A DNA stretch of 64,000 nucleotides from Kalaharituber pfeilii (lineage: Eukaryota > Ascomycota > Pezizomycetes > Pezizales > Pezizaceae). Positions 43,736 through 54,869 of this stretch are shown piece after piece. The position numbers and the translations under genes were made by a program. Position 1 is the first letter of the stretch. Each line of letters starts with the position of its first letter. The notes beneath the pieces were generated by a model. It was not told the DNA's origin and did no database searches. It saw only the letters and a list, made by a program, of their open reading frames with translations. The DNA is taken from contig WHUZ01000003.1 in assembly GCA_015179045.1 (NCBI GenBank), forward strand, positions 2,108,001 through 2,172,000. Reading direction: 5' to 3'.

Positions 43736-43971
43736 TGTTGTGCTGAATTACAGCAGTACAACATGCATCTATGAGGATCCCATATTATATCCCACATTAT
43801 AAATGCCAAGACAGTTGGTATTACAGGGACCTGTGCATCAAGATGCGATCCACCCTTTGCTCTAGGTTCCATGTACGCAAATGCAGTGAGCTATCTCTTG
43901 GCGTCGCGAGACATACAGCCCCCTTGTCGATGTAGGCTTTTCAGTAAGATCCTGTGTGACGTATGGTGAAA

Positions 43972-44055
43972 TTTATTTTATTTTATTTTATTACGTATAT
44001 TTTATTTTTTTTTATTTCATTACTCGCGTGCCGCCTGTAAGGCTATGGCGAGGTA
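43972..44055 (-). mobile_element. F1 micro-retroposon
   Basis: T-rich tail then the reverse of an F1 hairpin with the inner stem gcct/aggc. Target duplication acgtatggtgaaa / acgtacggtgaaa (43959-43971 and 44056-44068). Confidence 0.85.
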
Positions 44056-44083
44056 ACGTACGGTGAAAGCAACGAAGAGCATA

Positions 44084-44141
44084 CCTCGCCATAGCCTATA
44101 AGGCGGCATGCGAGTAATGAAATTAGAAAAAAAAAAAAAAA
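44084..44141 (+). mobile_element. F1 micro-retroposon
   Basis: Starts cctcgcc, inner stem gcctataaggc, A tail. Perfect 13-bp target duplication aacgaagagcata (44071-44083 and 44142-44154). Sits 28 bp from an opposite F1 copy. Confidence 0.92.
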
Positions 44142-44154
44142 AACGAAGAGCATA

Positions 44155-44723
44155 GGGTAAAGGGGGAGTCGGCAGCATGTCTCGCGACCAAGATGTAAGG
44201 GCGATGCTGGGATCGGTAGGCGAAGGCACGATCGCGGGTGCTACGAGACAGCAGGAACAGAGAGGGACAAGGTAGAAGAGAGAATGAGCGTACGTTGACC
44301 AGTGGAGACTACATACAGGCGGGTAGAAGAGGTATATATAGACGAGAGAGAGTGAACAGAAGTAGCAAGTACGAGTATTGCATGAACTTGGACATGACGA
44401 CATAGAAGAAGACAGATGGAAATAGAAACATACATGACGACATAGAAGAGTGCTTGTAGAATGCTGTAGAATGATGTGGAATGATGTAGAGCTATGGCGG
44501 CGGTTCGAGAGCATTCTGTGGTTCGGGTCGATCACTGCATGGTTGTTACCAAGAACTAATCCCTGTTATTTCCTATTGCGGCATGACACAAGAGATAGCT
44601 ACACAATCAATTCCTTGGACTGAATGACTACCTTTTCAGGCAAGTAGAGGTGCTACGTACCGAAGCAGCGCGTCATTAGCTACCATGCAAAGCTCTTCCA
44701 AATTGTGTTGTGTTAGGTGAGAT
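44155..44723. other. No gene recognised
   Basis: Short minus-strand frames only. Confidence 0.45.
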
Positions 44724-44736
44724 AAGTATAAATGTT

Positions 44737-44795
44737 TTTTTTTTTTTTTTTTTTTTTTTCACGTGACCCCGCATGCAGCTGTTCGCCAAGGCAGG
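44737..44795 (-). mobile_element. F2 micro-retroposon
   Basis: T run, cacgtgaccccgcatgcagc. Perfect 13-bp target duplication aagtataaatgtt (44724-44736 and 44796-44808). Confidence 0.92.
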
Positions 44796-44954
44796 AAGTA
44801 TAAATGTTGAAACTTGGGTACGTTGTACAGCGAACCTAGCCAGGGATGGTGATGTGGCAATGAGCGTGAAAAAACATAAAGATCAAGCCTGGCGTTCTGT
44901 TTTGTATGACCCCCACAAGAACAGCTGCCTCAGGATGACATAACACGTGCCGAG

Positions 44955-45100
44955 GCAGTGCTCTTGCCCCTTGCTGCTTGCTGCTTGCTGCTTGCTGCTT
45001 GTTGCTTGCTGCTTGGCTTTAATCGAACCGGGAATGAAAGACTGCAAAAAAAAAATAAAATAAAATAAAATAAAATAAAAATAAAAATAAAAAAATACAA
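44955..45100. repeat. 7-bp repeat and AAAAT-rich run
   Basis: About seven units of cttgctg (44970-45018) followed within 25 bp by an aaaataaaat-type simple repeat. Confidence 0.85.
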
Positions 45101-45241
45101 AAAAATATCAACTATTGTCGTACAGATCCAGTCTTGAGCATACGAAAACGTGTCACCCATCTCTCAAGCTTCCACAGCCATGCTGCAATGATGGAAGTGT
45201 TCGGGGCCAGCCATCATAGCGGGCCACTCATGACTGGTCCA

Positions 45242-45879
45242 TGTTACAGGCATAATCGTTCTCATGCTATAACACCGTCTTGTTTAAGTGTCGTCAAAAG
45301 GTACTACCAACTATAAAGCCTACCAGTCGGAAGTTTAGCTAACCCGATACTAGTCAGGTCCGTGGTAGTGGAACTCCTTCGGTTAAGAAGTAAGTAACTA
45401 CTAAGATTAGCAATCTTGGTTACTAACTCTTCCGGCAGCTCCTGTTGTACTATTCGTTGTACAATAACCTTTTCTTATTTTCTTATATCATCGATCTTTG
45501 CATAGGGATCGGAGTTATGATGGTATTTTTAGATAGAGGCTTGCATTAGAGGTTTCAAGTTCTCGTATTTGTTGTCCTAGAATTTATTGTAAGGGTTGGT
45601 CAAAAAGAAAGGCTGTCACTTGGTATTTTTCAGGGTCTGGCTTGATCCCCAGAATCCGTTCAAGCTGAATTTGTTCACAGCTTTGAAGAACTACATTTTG
45701 TATAAATAGAAGCCTGACCCACCGGAGTTAGAAGGGCAAGGACCCGGAACTCAACCCTAACAAATATAAAGCTTTCTTACTACCTTAACTACTTTATTTT
45801 CCGTGACTTATATTTAATTATATTTCGCGTTGCACTTAGTTATTTAGTAAACGGCTTACTCCCAACGTACCCCGTAACA
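45242..45879 (+). repeat. gypsy solo LTR
   Basis: 638 bp, same family as 13677-14314 with about eight differences. Perfect 5-bp target duplication gtcca (45237-45241 and 45880-45884). It arose by LTR-LTR recombination. Confidence 0.95.
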
Positions 45880-45884
45880 GTCCA

Positions 45885-46247
45885 GGCCAGCTATTTCTTC
45901 CACACCAAAGTGGATAGCCCGGGCCAGTGGTCCGCATTCCGAGATGAGTGGCCCGGGCCATCCATATTTGTGCTGGCTGGCCTGGGCTACTGGTCAGAAT
46001 TCCGAATAAGTACCCTGCATACTTGAGCGAAAAATTTGTATTTATCGCTGCCCTGCAGAGAACCAGACGTAGCTGCTCCCGTTGTCTGTATTGGCAAATA
46101 TACTGATTAAGTATATAAGATCCTAATTAGTTGCAGGATGCCTCAAGATATTCAATGTCACCGCATTCCCCACACTCCTCTGCCGCTCGCATCTCTTCTC
46201 GTCCTATGCAGGTTCAAACACCAGTCAAAAATGCAGCAAGCCACGTA

Positions 46248-46249
<2 letters not shown>
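45885..46249. other. Unnamed GC-rich repeat remnants
   Basis: Repeated blocks with cccgggcca palindromes (agcccgggccagtgg, gtggcccgggccatc). Related short blocks occur near 45215, 46720-46770 and 31775. No coding content. Confidence 0.4.
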
Positions 46250-46286
<37 letters not shown>

Positions 46287-46324
46287 TTCATTACTCGCGT
46301 GCCGCCCTAAGGGCTATGGCGAGG
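46250..46324 (-). mobile_element. F1 micro-retroposon
   Basis: T run of over 30, attactcgcgtgccgcc and the rest of the hairpin. Target duplication unclear (a short gtac is shared). Confidence 0.75.
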
Positions 46325-46418
46325 TACTGCCTATTCTATACCTGTTCACACTCTTGTCATCCTGATGTAGAATTCCAAAATCGGGCTAAAGAAGAGTCAG
46401 ATGATGAGGTGCATCAAG

Positions 46419-46487
46419 CCCTGCCATGGCGAAAAACTGCAAGCTGGGTTACGTGAAAGGGAAAAAAAAAAAAAAAAAAAAAAAAAA
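46419..46487 (+). mobile_element. F2 micro-retroposon
   Basis: Starts ccctgcc, ends in about 25 A. Imperfect target duplication atgaggtgcatcaag / atgaggcatatcaag. Confidence 0.8.
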
Positions 46488-46539
46488 ATGAGGCATATCA
46501 AGAGGAAATTGATGATGTTCATAGGACTATTCATGTTAG

Positions 46540-46541
<2 letters not shown>

Positions 46542-46570
<29 letters not shown>

Positions 46571-46605
46571 ATGACCCCGCGTGCAGCTGTTCGCCAAGGC
46601 AGGGC
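46542..46605 (-). mobile_element. F2 micro-retroposon
   Basis: Perfect 13-bp target duplication attcatgttagtt (46529-46541 and 46606-46618). Confidence 0.92.
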
Positions 46606-47056
46606 ATTCATGTTAGTTAAGAATGCTGTACTATAAAGCGGCAATCTCTCCGCTCATGTATCTAATAATGCATCTTGGTTCCTTTTTGGCTTTTATCCTT
46701 GTAAATTGATCAATGGCCCGCTTTAGTGATGAGTAGCCCAGTTACCGACTGGCCCGGATAAGATGGCTGGACCCGAACAGAAGCCATTCGGGCGTTTTCG
46801 AAAGTTAGTGCTATGAGGCCTAGACTTTAATTGGATTGATTAAAGATCACCTAGAACATAACTTCCGGATGGAGAGGTCAGTGGGTGTGGGTGGCTTAGA
46901 TGGAACAAAATTGATCGATCTAGAAGGACAGTGAGGAACCTTGTTTTTTTTGTTTTTTCAGGGCCAAGCATCAGAAGGTATGCCGAAGTGGTTGTTGAAT
47001 TCAGCAGTGCCTAACTAGCACTGCATAATGTACCTACACTTGCCTTCATACGAGGG

Positions 47057-47185
47057 TTCTTTTTTGTTTTTTTCGTCACGTGACCACGCATGCAGCTGCT
47101 CGCCATTTTTTTTTTTTTTTGGTCACATGACCCCGCATGCGGCTCTTCGCCATAGCAGGACAGCTGCTCGCCATGGCAGGGCACC
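47057..47185 (-). mobile_element. F2 copy with a second F2 inside it
   Basis: Outer copy flanked by tacgaggg (47049-47056 and 47186-47193). Inner F2 at 47107-47160 in the same orientation, with a 14-bp duplication cagctgctcgccat (47093-47106 and 47161-47174) made from F2 sequence. Confidence 0.85.
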
Positions 47186-47193
47186 TACGAGGG

Positions 47194-48380
47194 ATAGTGC
47201 AACTGTAGCAACATATACGGAAAAGATGCGCAGGAATGCGTATTAGATGTTCACACTTATGTCTTCTATTCAATGTACAGTATGTGCTCCTAACATCCAC
47301 CTATTTATAGACATGAGCTGCTAGCAAACACGGTGGTTCAAGGTTTAGGTGTAGAGTAGAGGTTTACACCCGTTTTTGGTGTCGGAAACACCGGAAAAGG
47401 GTGTATAGTAGGCTCGGCGGTGTCAAGGGACACCTTTAAAGGAGTTCGTGCAGGTCAGGCAAATCGGATTTACACCCGTTTTGGGTTTCTCATACAAATT
47501 GCGAAAGCGCAGAAGCTTCTAAGAGGTGTTGCGGGTATAGCAGAGTTGATTGACACCTGAATAAGGAGTATGTGAAGGACCCTGCGTAAGGCTTGGCATT
47601 TACGCCGAAATAGGTAATTTTCTAGTCGTGGATATAACTGCAAGAATAGCTTTCATGCCTCTGTTTTTTGAAGGATTGAGGTTTTTTAGATAGCTTTAGT
47701 AGAGTATCATATCAATTCAGCTTTTGCAGTGATTTCACCGAATGAATTGTGAATATTCAACTCAATTGCTATGATATTACTTTACAATGATAATGCAGTC
47801 ATACTTCCGTATGTAAAAGTACATAACATTATTGCGCTATCGGCCCCTAATAGTCACACTTGCGTTAAACCAATAAACTAAAATTCATTAAATTGAGATA
47901 TTGATTCTCTTTTGTCTGATATACCTTGGAACATCAAGGATATATTTTTATAATATAATATCAATGTTGTCTGCTAAATATACATATTTCTATAAGTCCT
48001 CACTCTAAGTGTCGATGCCTTTCGGGGGTTTCGTCGCTCCAGTGACACTCCCCACAGGCATTGTATATGCATGAAACCCTCCAAAAGGTGTCTTGAGGGG
48101 TGCCACTCCTAGATTTGGCTTCCATCACCTCGTCTACACCCAGGAAAAGTCTTCACTTACACCTGCAAAGTTCTTCATCACTGCACCTGAACATACCCAT
48201 TCTGACAACGAAACTGTACTCAACTCAACTGCCGACCAAGATCTTCCCATTACTGCATAGGTAAGCAGCACGAAGCCCTTCTCACGCCCACTGATGTAGT
48301 CTCATCAATTTTCCCTTGCTTGATCAGTTTGTGTATATGGATCCGCCCCCAAATCCTTCAGCAAACACAATTGATCTAAC
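47194..48380. other. No clear gene; possible ends of an unnamed element
   Basis: Repeated 'acacccgttttggt' and 'ggtgtcgg' blocks near 47370-47480 recur in inverted form near 49090-49160, on both sides of the putative gene at 48381. A mobile unit is possible but not shown. Confidence 0.35.
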
Positions 48381-49107
48381 ATGAAAATGAATGCGAGTAG
48401 GATATCCCAGCGACAATCCTCTTTGGAGATTCTGTTATCCCTGATGTCTATGATCGCTCAGACATTGGCAGCTCAGAACGAGCAGTGGGTTGGGCTGCCG
48501 TCTAACCCACCAATAGGGTATTCTTATTACTCGGACCCTCCTAGCAATCATCCAACATCCTTCAGCATGACTTCATCCGACTTAGGCTATGTCGACAACT
48601 CCTCCCAACAAGTGCACCCTGCGTGGGGGGCTCAAGCTGAAGCCTCGCAACCCCAAATGGTCAACTCTGTGGCGTACCCGCCCCAGAAACCACCCCAGTG
48701 GTATGATGAGATGCATCACTTGTATATGGAACAATCAAAAGAGGCAGCAGTCCAGGGTAGAGGTATTTACCATCACGGGTTTCATCTGATTTGCGAGCAC
48801 GTTCTAACGTCAATGTGTTACAGATATGGTAAGTTTCGGGGCATTCATGGCACAATATGAAGCTGTGGATCCAAATCTTTGTCAAGGAGAAACCCCCAGA
48901 GCAGCCACAAAGAGTGGGGTTAAGGTCACGGAGAAGGTGGCATCGAAAACGCCTGCGAAAATGTCATCGGGACGCCTGTTGTGGGTGTCGCCCTGGATGG
49001 CATTATGCACAGGTGAATACTGCATCCGGGGCGACACCTATAACAGGCTTCACATTTGCTTAACTTTACACCTCAAAAGGTGTGAAACGATACTTCTACG
49101 GGTGTAG
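48381..49107 (+). CDS. Putative spliced gene, unknown
   Basis: Open frame from ATG 48381 encodes a Pro/Gln/Ser-rich segment (NPPIGYSYYSDPPSNHPTSF; YPPQKPPQWYDEMHHLYMEQ). A plausible intron 48764-48825 (GTATTT...TTACAG) extends it to 49107, without a recognised domain. An alternative downstream frame (48857-49063) is very basic and Cys-rich (RRRWHRKRLRKC, CCGCRPGWHYAQVN). The true structure is uncertain. Short inverted repeats on both sides suggest it could belong to a mobile element. Confidence 0.35.
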
Positions 49108-49485
49108 CCCCCCAACCTAAGCCCCGACACCCAAATCGGGTTGCGGTGCTGACACCCGACGCTTTGCACCACAGTGCAAATTGTGCGAGTATTAAGGTTG
49201 CTCATTATCACAACACGTACCCACAACATAGATTCCTCATCATATGCAATTACCTTATACCATAATCTCGGTTCATGTGCTATCCTTCACACATGTTAGC
49301 TTTCCGTGATATGTCCCGTGATGCTCATTGCATAATCTTTAACAGCAATCAGACTATACACTTGCACAATACATGCTAGACTTTCTTGTTAGCGAGTGCT
49401 GCCAAGGATCCAGCAGTCAGGACCCGAACAGACAAACGTTGAAACCTGACGGCAACATAAGCGACCAGTCAACAGGTGCTTGTCA
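49108..49485. other. No gene recognised
   Basis: Apart from the 'gacacccaaatcgggtt' block near 49130, nothing recognised. Confidence 0.4.
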
Positions 49486-49498
49486 GCCAGCCGACGGT

Positions 49499-49559
49499 GC
49501 CCTGCCATGGCGAACAGCTACAAGCGGGGTCACGTGAAATAAAAAAAAAAATAAAAAAA
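49499..49559 (+). mobile_element. F2 micro-retroposon
   Basis: Starts gccctgcc; tail of A with one T. Target duplication gccagccgacggt / gccaaccgacggt (49486-49498 and 49560-49572). Confidence 0.9.
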
Positions 49560-49860
49560 GCCAACCGACGGTTTGCTCACGTTTAACAGTGGAGTCCAAG
49601 TTGACGGGAAGATGTGGTCGCGCTTTAACAAAATTAGATTCTCATCCATAAACGTGCCAATACATATACTGTAGATATATTGATAGTGGCAAGTCAAACG
49701 CGAGGCCTCTGCATAATCACAACAAATCGGCAAAAAAGTCAATGAAAGTGCAAACAGATAATTGTGGAGAAAGTTCAATAGGCTCAAAACTTCAACAGAA
49801 GGTCTGATTTTGAAACGCTTTGTAGCAGAATTGCTGTTACGTTGGCACCTGGGGTCACCT

Positions 49861-50031
49861 GCCCTGCCATGGCGAACAGCTGCAATTTCTTCTACCTTCA
49901 TATGTATCTAATCTCATGTAACTAATCTCGCCATAGCCCCCAGGGCGGCACGCGAGTAATGATATAAAAAAAAAAAAAAGAAAAAAGAACAGCTGCAAGC
50001 GGGGTAACGTGACAAAAAAAAAAAAAAAAAA
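49861..50031 (+). mobile_element. F2 copy with nested F1
   Basis: Outer duplication acctggggtcacct / acctggggccacct (49847-49860 and 50032-50045). The F2 body is split at cagctgcaa by an F1 insertion. Confidence 0.9.
49886..49986 (+). mobile_element. F1 with 41 bp of leader, inside F2
   Basis: Target duplication gaacagctgcaa (49874-49885 and 49987-49998). Carries 41 bp before the hairpin and an A/G tail. Confidence 0.9.
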
Positions 50032-50209
50032 ACCTGGGGCCACCTTGGCTGCACAGATTAAGCCGTAACTTCGCCTTCACCTAGCGTCCGTACTAGTATA
50101 ATGTTCCATTTCCCATTTTTCCAGATAAAGTTTTGAAATACTGTAGTGAGGGCTATGGCGGGAGCGCTTCAAGGCGACAAGAGACATGAAGAAAGGAGAA
50201 TGAAGAAAA

Positions 50210-50276
50210 TTCCCTGCCATAGGCTGGTAGCCTGTAAGCGGGGTTACGTGAATAAAAAAAAAATAAAATAAAAAAA
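50210..50276 (+). mobile_element. F2 micro-retroposon, LINE2-like subtype
   Basis: Loop stem aggctggtagcct as in the LINE2 end at 31050. Perfect 14-bp target duplication gagaatgaagaaaa (50196-50209 and 50277-50290). Confidence 0.92.
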
Positions 50277-50369
50277 GAGAATGAAGAAAAGCCACACAAC
50301 GTAAATGAGCTAGCCACCTGCCGACCATAGCAATCCTTATAGCACAACTCCACTTTCCATGACGAATGG

Positions 50370-51391
50370 TTATAAGCCAGTAATCATAAAAAAAAAGGTA
50401 AATATATATCGAAACGAATAAATAAATAAGTAAATAAAGGGGATAACTAATGATCGAAGGAGAGAGGTAGAGGCAGACTGGAGCCACGTCCGCTCAGGTA
50501 CGTCTGGATGGGGTTGCAATGGAGGATCCATAAGAACAAAGATGAGTCTGCTCCAAGGGTCGCAGTCAGCCTGGTTCAGCATGCACGGATGAAAACTCAT
50601 AATACTGTCAGTTTGGTGTTGATGAGTGCTTACCCGCTGACTGGCAGCAAGAGAAGAAGCTGCAAACATTGCTGGTTCTTCAAATCTGATACCATCTTCT
50701 GGAAATGATGGGGCAGGCACAAAGCCATGTGGAATATTGGGAGGCATCCAAAAAATTCCTTCAGCTTGTTGAGAAGCTGCAGCTGCAGCATTGAGGGTGG
50801 GCTGAGTGTTCTGGCCGTCAAAGTGGGCACCAGCATCTCTTTTGCGCATGGAGAGGCTGGACGTCTCTGGCTCAGTGCTGTTCCGGTTTCCATCAAGGAA
50901 GCACTCAGCAATGGGATGATCGACTACTTCTGGATAACTGCTGCAGGGTTCCGGTGCTGCCGAAAACAGATTGTCAAAAACGGGGTTGGAAATTGTGTCG
51001 CCAGGAAAAATCATATCATATTGATCGGTTAGAGTTGGCGGTTGATTGTGAGTATACACAATAGGTTCATAAGATAGTCCTTCTGCAATGTCCTGTTGAC
51101 TTAGCAGGTTGTCCGACAAGGTTTCACGACCCCCCATGCTCCGGCTATTCATATTCATTAAAATATCAGTATCTGACAACTGGGAAATAGGTTTTGCATT
51201 CTATAAATGATATGTAATCACCTGTAAAGAATCCCCCGTGGTTCAATGCCTGGTGGAAACACTATCAGAAACTGACTGGTCCCTTGCAGGCTTGGGCCTA
51301 GAGGAATTGCTGTAGGGGTCATTGTTAGGTTGGTGACAGTGAGGGGTAAGAACCCAACGGACAGCTGTTCTGGTGCCAGATGGTTTTCCAT
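50370..51391 (-). CDS. Unknown protein, paralogue A (spliced)
   Basis: Exon 1 51391-51222 (MENHLAPEQLSVGFLPLTV ... FPPGIEPRGILY). Intron 51221-51145 (GTGATT...GAATAG, branch-like ACTGAT). Exon 2 begins 51144 and reads RSMGGRETLSDNLLSQQDIA, later LNAAAAASQQAEGIFWMPP and IPHGFVPAPSFPEDGIRFEE. An optional 63-bp in-frame intron (GTAAGC...ACCAG near 50571-50633) would remove a less conserved patch before ADCDPWSR. No domain is recognised; the composition (Pro, Asn, Ser, acidic) suggests a disordered regulatory-type protein, but that is a guess. The same exon plan and phase occur in paralogue B 8.7 kb away, on the same strand, which supports a real gene. The tail beyond PDVPE diverges and its end is uncertain. 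Confidence 0.55.
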
Positions 51392-51567
51392 TGAGGGCAA
51401 CAGTTCTCAGTAGAGTTGCTTCGTTAGTTCCAGGGCAATAGGCAGTGCCGACCGTGAAGGATGAGAGAGGCAGAGTAGGCAACACCAGCCCTCGATATAT
51501 GCTGAAGTGGATTATATATATGGAGAAGCTGTCCAGTCCCATCGTTAGAATCATTTATATAGAAGAA

Positions 51568-51894
51568 TAACTGGCAAGGCATTGGATGGATTTTGTTTTC
51601 GCATGTAGTCTGGTTGGTTGGGTTGGATCCTTGAGGCGCGAGGTTAACTGCGCTCGGACTTGGCACAGGAGTGGATCAGTCCGGGCTCGCGAGCGGGCGC
51701 GAGCGAGTCAAAGAGAACAAAAGAGCGGGCGCGAGCGACTCAAAGAGAACAAAAAAAAATCGCGCCCGCTCGCGAGCCCGGACTGATCCACTCCTGTGCC
51801 AAGTCCGAGCGCAGTTAACCTCGCGCCTCAAGGATCCAACCCAACCAACCAGACTACATGCGAAAACAAAATCCATCCAATGCCTTGCCAGTTA
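51568..51894. repeat. Perfect 135-bp inverted repeat with 57-bp spacer
   Basis: Arms 51568-51702 and 51760-51894 are exact reverse complements as read. The spacer holds a duplicated gactcaaagagaacaaaa-like unit and ends in a run of A. It lies just upstream of paralogue A. Transcription across it would give a long hairpin RNA. Confidence 0.92.
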
Positions 51895-52501
51895 GGCACT
51901 GACTCCTGCGCCAAGTCCGACGACTGCGCCCAGCAACAGCCACGCTGTTACGAAATCAGAACACCCCTGCGCAGCTGCCGAGTGATTTTGAGTTTGAGTT
52001 TGACTTTTATCAACGCCTCCGGATCCCCTACTTCAACCGATGCAGCGCAGCGATCCCCGATTCCAACCAAGCCTGGGTGCCACCTTTCCTCCCACACCTT
52101 CTTTACCTCCTCTTATGAGTTGCATGAGATGACGGTGCATGCTATTTTTTATTTCGACTGTGCATGATGAACATAGCCAATAGTCACCAGACTTGATTTC
52201 AAATACCCATCAATCTGCTGTGTGACTCCCATAACTAAGGGATAAGCTTCGTGCCCATATTGTAACGGGAAAAGAATTTTCCCCAGTTTACGCCATATTT
52301 TATTCGCTGCTTGCTGGTCTTTGAATTGGGTCGGTGTGGGTCATCGCTAATTACTGCTACTCAACTATAACAAAATTCTTTTAACCGCGACAAAAAAGGA
52401 CACTCACATGCACACTGCGTATCATCACCACCTCACATCCCGAAAGTCCGGATCTTCATCATTACCACTAGCAATCACCGTCATTACCACGAAAACAAAG
52501 T
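51895..52501. other. No gene recognised
   Basis: The first 100 bp share 'ctg.gccaagtccga' with the inverted repeat arm; otherwise nothing recognised. Confidence 0.4.
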
Positions 52502-52503
52502 TA

Positions 52504-53059
52504 TAGTCAAACCTGTCATATTGGATAACATCGGGACCGGAGGGTTCTATCCAATAAGACAGGTTATCCGCTTAGACAGTTTTGAGTGGAGAGGTCAGTT
52601 TTTGTGCTATACAGTATACATGCAATCAGCGCTATAGCGGGTACGTACATGAATAATAAACTATACAGGTGCAAATAAGAGGTAATTGCCTGTTTCAAAA
52701 GGCGCTTGAAGCTTTGGATGCTGTGGAGGATAACAGAATAGTTGGTACCGCTCAGCCTCAGTGTGATCTTAGTATTCGCGCTTCTTTGGCACAGTGTCTA
52801 CCATGCTATGTACCAACAACAATTCAAGGCACGAGATCTGTGCTTGCCAGTAACAATCCCACAAAAGTGGTCTAACAGCCGGCTAAAGTTCATGATCCTT
52901 GCTAGTATTCGCGCTATCCAATTTGACAGGTCCAATTACTACGTAAATTCGAGAAACGGGCCAGCAAAAATGCTATCCATCCAATAACGAAATATCCAAT
53001 AATCTGCACCAGCGCAAGCTCGGGCTGGGGGGGTTCATCCAATATGACAGGTTTGACTG
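52504..53059. mobile_element. TA-flanked MITE, Tc1/mariner or pogo type
   Basis: TIRs agtcaaacctgtcatattgg at both ends, flanked by TA (52502-52503 and 53060-53061). Imperfect subterminal copies of the TIR motif occur inside. 556 bp, no transposase recognised. Confidence 0.85.
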
Positions 53060-53061
53060 TA

Positions 53062-53457
53062 TGCACAATACCATCATGCTAGTACCTCAGACATAGATTT
53101 CTGTCCAAACACACAATTCTATGTCGCAACTTCAAAACAACCATGATCACCAAATCAATACGCGCATTTTTCTTGTGCTATAACAGTATTTCAACTAATC
53201 TATAGAGACACTCAAACTGAGGCACAAAGTCTGCCTCATACATGAAATGGTTCATTTGTATGGTAGGTTTCTGGTGATAATTATTACTGGGCACAAGCAG
53301 AAATTGGGTAACTATTCTAATTATTTAGATTCCATTTTCATAGCGCCTGCAGCTGGCCTACGAGACACGCGGTGTAGCTGAGGCAACATGGGCAATTCAA
53401 GAACACGACCGTAAGTCACATTTGCTGGCATAAGAAATTTGACGCCGCAAAAATACA
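53062..53457. other. No gene recognised
   Basis: Nothing recognised on either strand. Confidence 0.45.
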
Positions 53458-53466
53458 TCAGCTAGT

Positions 53467-53468
<2 letters not shown>

Positions 53469-53501
<33 letters not shown>

Positions 53502-53519
53502 CATTAATCGCATGCCGCC
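53469..53519 (-). mobile_element. Minimal F1 insertion
   Basis: Reverse orientation; only ggcggcatgcgattaatga plus about 32 A. Target duplication tcagctagtta (53458-53468 and 53520-53530). Truncated at nearly the same hairpin position as 41944-41978. Confidence 0.92.
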
Positions 53520-53884
53520 TCAGCTAGTTAGTGAAAGTATTCCTGTCTTGGCCAAGTAAGTTCTCAGCAGACACTTCAAACGAAGATCTAAGTGCTTAAG
53601 TCTGCTCACAGTGCGAGATACTGGAGCAGGGGTATCAGATGTGAGAAGAGTGTACTATGAGATAAAATAAAATAAATAAAATGCCAATGCACCTGGGGCA
53701 CTATGATCTGGAAAGGAAAGTACTAGTACCTCTCTGATCCTCTGATTCGATCTTTACAGTTGTTTTCTCCCCGATGTGAGCGGTGGAAAATGACTGCTGC
53801 GCAGCGCTTTTGCTTCCTAAAGTGGAGTTGAAGGATCTGGAGAGACGCCTTTTCTAACGTTTCAGGGAGAAAATATGACATTTC

Positions 53885-53945
53885 ATTTTTTAATTTTTTT
53901 TAATATATACCATTAATCGCGTGCCGCCCTTGGGGCTATGGCGAT
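53885..53945 (-). mobile_element. F1 micro-retroposon
   Basis: A-T type outer pair (atcgcc...gcgatt), interrupted tail. Flanks agree only loosely (gagaaaatatgac / gagagaataggat). Confidence 0.7.
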
Positions 53946-54197
53946 GAGAGAATAGGATATGAACGTATTGCATTTAGATGATGAAGGAGCAGTCCGCGTG
54001 CAAAAGTAGGACGCGTGGTGAGGTTTTTAGTAGCTGTGTATGAGACTAGGCAAGTGCTATTATTTTTGTGTCACCAGGAATGATATGTGATTAAGCTTCC
54101 TCTTATCCAAACCAGATGGGATGAGATGTGGCGGGGCATCATCGTAGATTCACTCGCAGATTACAGGACCCTAACCGGCCTAAGTTTTGTAGCGGCT

Positions 54198-54263
54198 TGT
54201 TTTTTTTATTTTTTTTTATTTTATCACGTGACCCCGCGTGCAGCTGTTCGCCATGGCAGGGCA
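54198..54263 (-). mobile_element. F2 micro-retroposon
   Basis: Perfect 13-bp target duplication ttttgtagcggct (54185-54197 and 54264-54276). Confidence 0.92.
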
Positions 54264-54486
54264 TTTTGTAGCGGCTGAAAGGGGTTTAGACTTTGGATAA
54301 CATTCCAGTCGTGATCCGACAGATCATCGCGATCCAGCGCACTTCCGGACTCACAACACATCACCATAATAAGTTCAAATTTTATATGCAGCTTCAAGAA
54401 GGGTACCTTCTGCACCTGATCCACCAAATCCCACAGTTGAGGCCGATACTCTAAGGGGGGTAGTTACCTTAATAGGAAGTAGAGAC

Positions 54487-54549
54487 TCTTTTTTATACAT
54501 ATATTTATATCACATAATCCCGATTGCAGCTGTTCGCGATGGCAGGGCC
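54487..54549 (-). mobile_element. F2 micro-retroposon
   Basis: Target duplication agtagagac (54478-54486 and 54550-54558); tail partly mutated. Confidence 0.85.
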
Positions 54550-54869
54550 AGTAGAGACATATACAGGCGCCAATATGTGATATGGCCAGTTACAGTAACA
54601 CTTCGATCAAGTGTATATAAATTCTACACTTGTGTAGCTAAGATATATGGAACGTTTCAGGGCCATTGGGAGCAACTAGGGTTTTTTTTTTTTTTTTTTA
54701 TATCAATACTCGCAAGCCGCCCAAAGGGCTATGGCGAGGGTCTTTATTAATGAAAGTAAAAAACAAACAAAAAACAAATCTCGTAACCCTAACTACATGT
54801 ATTGCCCGCGAACTCCTCCATGATGCGGGTGGCGCCCGGTATCTCCTACTTCCGTCCCCTCTCCGTCTC

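Noticed and set aside
45010..45050. A B-box-like ggttcgatt on the minus strand near the cttgctg repeat, suggesting a tRNA or SINE promoter
   Set aside because: The flanking bases do not form a T-arm and no A box or acceptor stem is found.
51586..51895. Mirror-image open frames of 66-74 codons on both strands
   Set aside because: They are products of the perfect inverted repeat, not genes.
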